Assembly: GCF_946220915.1 (NCBI RefSeq)
Contig: NZ_CAMIHH010000067.1
Coordinates: 1 to 18,013, forward strand
Direction of reading: 5' to 3'
Source: an uncultured Flavobacterium sp.
GTDB taxonomy: Bacteria > Bacteroidota > Bacteroidia > Flavobacteriales > Flavobacteriaceae
Length of the DNA stretch: 18,013 nt
The translations under genes and the position numbers were made by a program. The first letter of the stretch is position 1. Each line of letters opens with the position of its first letter. The notes under the pieces were generated by a model. It was not told the DNA's origin. It worked only from the letters and a program-made list of their open reading frames with translations, and ran no database searches. This document shows, piece after piece, positions 15,462 through 18,013 of this stretch.

Positions 15462-15491
15462 CAAAATTAATCCAAATAAACGTCTCCCCAA
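15462..15491 (-). promoter_or_regulatory. Promoter of the DUF6913-dapA pair in the divergent region
   Basis: On the minus strand TTG (15491-15489) is followed after 19 bases by TAATTTTG (15469-15462), a good match to the Bacteroidota promoter pattern. Transcription would start near 15456, about 16 bases before the ATG at 15440. The -33 triplet overlaps the first base of the start codon of the divergent plus-strand lipoprotein gene. The plus-strand promoter could not be identified. Confidence 0.55.
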
Positions 15492-16285
15492 TGATAATCT
15501 TCAAAAAGTATGACACATCCCTGCGGGGATTTGTTCTATTTTTAATGATGCCCGGGCTTATTGCCTGCGGTACATCCGGTTTGCAAAACACTAAAATAGA
15601 GGGGAAGAAAGTTCCTGTAACAGGTGATTATGCCGATACCCCTGAAATTGAGAACTTCATAAAGCCCTATCGCGACCACATCAATAAAAACCTCGACAGC
15701 ATACTCTCCTACGCGCCGGAAACGCTGGATAAGTCGAAACCGATAGACAAATGGCAGACTTCCATTGGCAATTTCATGGCAGATGTAACGCTGGAAGCTG
15801 CCGATAAAGTATTGTTTGCCCGCGAAAAAAGGCACGCCGACATCTGCCTGCTCAATCATGGCGGCATACGGTCAATAATACCGCGCGGTAATGTAACGGC
15901 ACGCACAGCGTTTGAAGTGATGCCATTTGAGAACGGCCTTGTCGTAATAGCCCTGAACGGTGAGCAGGTACGCGAAATAGCCGATTACCTTATAAAGGAG
16001 AAAAAGCCGCACCCGCTGGCAGGGATGGAGATTCGTCTGGATAAGGACGCAACAATGGTAAAGGAAATTACCGTAAAAGGCAAGCCTTTGGAAATGAATA
16101 AAATATACAACGTAGCTACATCAGACTACCTGTCAAACGGTGGTGATAATATGGTGTTTTTTAAGAAGGGCGTCGCAACTTACGACCTTGATTACAAGCT
16201 ACGTAATGTTTATATCGATTATTTTAAATCGGCCGATACAATCTATGCATCCAAATCGCTACGCGTTATAACCGAAAAGCAATAA
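15491..16285 (+). CDS. Lipoprotein carrying the 5'-nucleotidase C-terminal domain
   Basis: A 264-residue lipoprotein: the leader MIIFKKYDTSLRGFVLFLMM ends in lipobox LIAC with Cys26. From about residue 60 it carries the substrate-recognition domain normally found at the C-terminus of UshA-type 5'-nucleotidases: SIGNFMAD at 91-98, NHGGIR at 122-127, RTAFEVMPFEN at 138-148, and the SDYLSNGGDN loop at 211-220. No metallophosphatase domain is present in this protein; the next gene encodes it, and the stop codon overlaps that gene's ATG by one base. Inferred: the two products form one nucleotidase or nucleotide-scavenging enzyme in the periplasm. The open frame extends upstream to 15440, but 15491 gives the proper lipoprotein leader. 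Whether the lipid anchor is on the inner or outer membrane cannot be told. Confidence 0.88.
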   Translation: MIIFKKYDTSLRGFVLFLMMPGLIACGTSGLQNTKIEGKKVPVTGDYADTPEIENFIKPYRDHINKNLDSILSYAPETLDKSKPIDKWQTSIGNFMADVTLEAADKVLFAREKRHADICLLNHGGIRSIIPRGNVTARTAFEVMPFENGLVVIALNGEQVREIADYLIKEKKPHPLAGMEIRLDKDATMVKEITVKGKPLEMNKIYNVATSDYLSNGGDNMVFFKKGVATYDLDYKLRNVYIDYFKSADTIYASKSLRVITEKQ

Positions 16286-17193
16286 TGAAAAGAAGGGACT
16301 TCATACAAAAAACCGCTGCCGGCAGCGCGCTCGTATTGGGCGGGCTTTCGCTGAGCAGCTTTGATAGCGAGGAAACAAAAAAACTCGTGGTGCTGCACAC
16401 TAATGATGTACACAGCCACATCGACCCGTTTGCCATTGACGACCCGAAATATCCCAACATGGGCGGAGCAGCACGCAGGGCAACGCTGATCGAACAGATT
16501 CGCCTTGAGAATGCCAATGTGCTATTGCTCGACGCAGGGGATATTTTCCAGGGGACACCCTATTTTAACTACTATGGCGGAGAACTCGAGTTCAGGCTGA
16601 TGAGCATGATGAAGTACGACCTCGCCACCATGGGCAACCACGATTTCGACAATGGGATTGACGGCTTCAATGCCATGCTGCCACATGCTAAATTCGACTT
16701 TGTATCGGCCAATTATGACTTTAAGAATACTGTCCTAAATGGCATCGTAAAACCCTATAAGATATTCCATAAAAACGGGCTTAAGATAGGTGTTTTCGGA
16801 TTGGGTATTGAATTGCAGGGGCTTGTAGATAAAAAGCTCTACAAGGAAACTGTATATCTCAACCCCATTGAAACTGCGCAGGACATGAGCCGCATCCTGA
16901 AAGTGAATGAAAAATGCGACCTCGTTATCTGCCTTTCCCATTTGGGTTTTGTCTATGCCAATGAAAAAGAAAAGCCGAGCGACCTTGTGCTTGCGTGGAA
17001 AACCAAAAACATTGACCTTATCATTGGCGGCCATACCCACACCTTCCTTACCAAGCCACACCTTGAGAAAAACCTTGACGGGCAGGACGTGATGATCAAC
17101 CAGGTGGGTTGCTACGGCATCAACCTGGGCCGCATTGACTTTACTTTTGAAAAAGGGAAAAAGGCGGCGGAAGGAAGAACGATAATAGTTTAA
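16285..17193 (+). CDS. Exported metallophosphatase, catalytic half of a split 5'-nucleotidase
   Basis: A calcineurin-like metallophosphatase of 302 residues in the UshA/CpdB-type 5'-nucleotidase group. The N-terminus MKRRDFIQKTAAGSALVLGG looks like a twin-arginine (Tat) signal: twin Arg3-Arg4 then Phe, a hydrophobic stretch, and the mature part from about residue 28. Metal ligands are all visible: Asp41 and His43 (TNDVHSH), Asp86 (DAGD), Asn118 and His119 (GNHD), His219 (LSHLG), and His250 and His252 (GGHTH). The substrate-binding C-terminal domain is missing here and is encoded by the preceding gene, overlapping by one base (TAATG). Likely activity: hydrolysis of nucleotide phosphates in the periplasm; the exact substrate is not shown. 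No terminator with a T run was found after it; a CCCTCTCC/GGAGAGGG hairpin follows at 17210. Confidence 0.92.
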   Translation: MKRRDFIQKTAAGSALVLGGLSLSSFDSEETKKLVVLHTNDVHSHIDPFAIDDPKYPNMGGAARRATLIEQIRLENANVLLLDAGDIFQGTPYFNYYGGELEFRLMSMMKYDLATMGNHDFDNGIDGFNAMLPHAKFDFVSANYDFKNTVLNGIVKPYKIFHKNGLKIGVFGLGIELQGLVDKKLYKETVYLNPIETAQDMSRILKVNEKCDLVICLSHLGFVYANEKEKPSDLVLAWKTKNIDLIIGGHTHTFLTKPHLEKNLDGQDVMINQVGCYGINLGRIDFTFEKGKKAAEGRTIIV

Positions 17194-17209
17194 AGAAGCC
17201 TCTCCCTAA

Positions 17210-17228
17210 CCCTCTCCAAAGGAGAGGG
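17210..17228. repeat. Perfect 8-bp hairpin, intergenic repeat type
   Basis: CCCTCTCC, AAA, GGAGAGGG forms a perfect stem with a three-base loop, 16 bases after the metallophosphatase stop codon. The preceding bases (CCTCTCCCTAA) repeat the left arm. There is no T run, so it resembles a repetitive extragenic hairpin more than a classical terminator, although it could protect the 3' end of the mRNA. Confidence 0.7.
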
Positions 17229-17297
17229 AACTGTTATGTGCCGACACTTCGGGTTATTGTGGGCAAGAGTATAGCTATCGCGGTGCGATGTCTTAAG

Positions 17298-17510
17298 CTC
17301 GTGCATTACTTTACAGGTATGAGCAGGATCGGGGCGGTAGCGGGGTTAGGACGATAATATTATAATTCCGGGGTCGGGGTCCAGGGTTTTGCTTACTCAA
17401 TCCGGTATGAGTGTAGTTATTGCTGGCGCGAGCGTCACGCTCGTGCATCACTTTGCCGGCACGAGCAAGATGCTCGCGCTAGCGGGGGATGCCTCAGGCT
17501 CGTGCATATA
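17298..17510. repeat. Cluster of REP-like hairpin repeats
   Basis: Two related copies occur: CTCGTGCATTACTTTACAGG (from 17298, degenerate) and CTCGTGCATCACTTTGCCGG (from 17440), each followed by a GAGCA-GAT segment and a GCGGGG-rich end; a short third piece CTCGTGCATA is at 17499. The second copy holds hairpins CGAGCG/CGCTCG (17429-17443) and CGAGCA/TGCTCG (17462-17476), plus an alternative 8-bp stem GCTCGTGC/GCACGAGC (17439-17446 with 17459-17466). This G+C-rich stretch fills most of the gene-free interval 17194-17568 and contrasts with the A/T-rich gene that follows. Confidence 0.75.
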
Positions 17511-17568
17511 AATTAACAGCACAAGCCTAAAACATTGCGATAGTTTTAAATCACTAAATTACAGATAG

Positions 17569-18013
17569 TTAATTTAAATCAAAGTATTCTTGATAATTGT
17601 TTATCAAACTACCAGGAACAATATTTTGTTCTATAAATTTGATTTTAAATCTCTCAATACAAAATTTTAATATTTCTGATCTTCGTCTGTCGACGTTTAC
17701 TTTGTTATAGTTTCCTTGTTGAATTTCTCCTCCAATATTTCTAGTACTAAGTATTGAAGACTTAATATAGCCATCAATCTTATTACTAGGTGCGGAATTA
17801 CCCAAACCCTTGTTAAGGTTTTGCTCTAATAAACATAAATTACCTATTCGATTTTTTTCAATATTATAATCTTCATCAAAGCCATAAACTAACAAATCAT
17901 AATTTGGCTCTTTGCTAAAAATATGCTCAATTTGAAGATCTTTGTAATTTATAAAATTGATTTGTTGATTAGTAAAACATAATAATATGTATTTTGTTGA
18001 CCCATTATTATAG
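17569..18013 (-). CDS. DUF1524-type HNH nuclease domain protein, C-terminal part (5' end outside window)
   Basis: The minus-strand frame is open from the right edge to the TAA at 17571-17569 and gives 147 visible C-terminal residues; the true start is outside. The segment LQIEHIFSKEPNYD, then RIGNLCLLEQNLNKGLGN with a following Lys, and YIKSSI match the layout of the DUF1524 HNH nuclease domain (EHI-P, GNL-LL--N, K--Y--S), found at the C-terminus of GmrSD/DUF262-type restriction proteins. The candidate HNH residues are the His of EHI and the Asn of GNL; the proline usual after EHI is Ser here. An upstream KYILL segment fits the strand before the motif in that group. The DNA is much richer in A and T than the rest of the window, suggesting recent acquisition. 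No Cys zinc knuckle is seen, which argues against a PtuB-type HNH. Family assignment is by motif recognition only. Confidence 0.72.
   Translation of the reverse strand, partial: YNNGSTKYILLCFTNQQINFINYKDLQIEHIFSKEPNYDLLVYGFDEDYNIEKNRIGNLCLLEQNLNKGLGNSAPSNKIDGYIKSSILSTRNIGGEIQQGNYNKVNVDRRRSEILKFCIERFKIKFIEQNIVPGSLINNYQEYFDLN

Noticed and set aside
15441..15491. Longer starts for the DUF6913-like gene (15491) and for the lipoprotein gene (15440)
   Set aside because: The two extensions would overlap each other completely and hide the divergent promoter; the shorter starts give a proper lipoprotein leader and a family-like N-terminus.

Overview
The window looks like a chromosome segment from a flavobacterium (Bacteroidota, Flavobacteriaceae-like). 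The evidence is a type IX secretion system (T9SS) sorting domain on a giant surface protein, a Bacteroidota-type omega subunit next to bamD, a PorD/DUF4835 gene, candidate TAnnTTTG promoter elements, and A/T-rich start regions without clear Shine-Dalgarno sites. No rRNA, tRNA, CRISPR array, transposase or integrase gene was recognised.

Layout. (1) 1-6460, minus strand: most of a giant multidomain secreted adhesin-like protein. It has a signal peptide, Ig-like, FN3-like and jelly-roll-like modules, tandem Ig repeats, SprB-like repeats and the beginning of a C-terminal T9SS sorting domain. Its last residues lie beyond base 1. An A8 tract at the start makes the start codon uncertain. (2) 6461-6764: A/T-rich promoter region plus a strong terminator for the next gene. 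(3) fabV (enoyl reductase) and recN (DNA repair), minus strand, each apparently with its own promoter. (4) A tight minus-strand operon, bamD - rpoZ-like omega - coaBC - porD/DUF4835, closed by a clear intrinsic terminator. (5) A ferritin gene, then the pair dapA - DUF6913-like, all minus strand. (6) A 50-bp divergent promoter region, then two overlapping plus-strand genes that encode the two halves of a 5'-nucleotidase as separate exported proteins. (7) 17194-17568: a gene-free stretch with hairpin-rich repeats. (8) 17569 to the end, minus strand: the C-terminal part of an A/T-rich gene with a DUF1524-type HNH nuclease signature, probably the edge of a restriction or defence gene.

Most genes are housekeeping. 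Envelope biogenesis links several: BamD assembles outer-membrane proteins, PorD belongs to T9SS, and the giant adhesin is a T9SS cargo. DapA supplies diaminopimelate for peptidoglycan and lysine, FabV serves fatty-acid synthesis, and CoaBC makes the CoA precursor. The parts most worth following up are the truncated HNH gene at the right edge and the homopolymer at the start of the giant adhesin.
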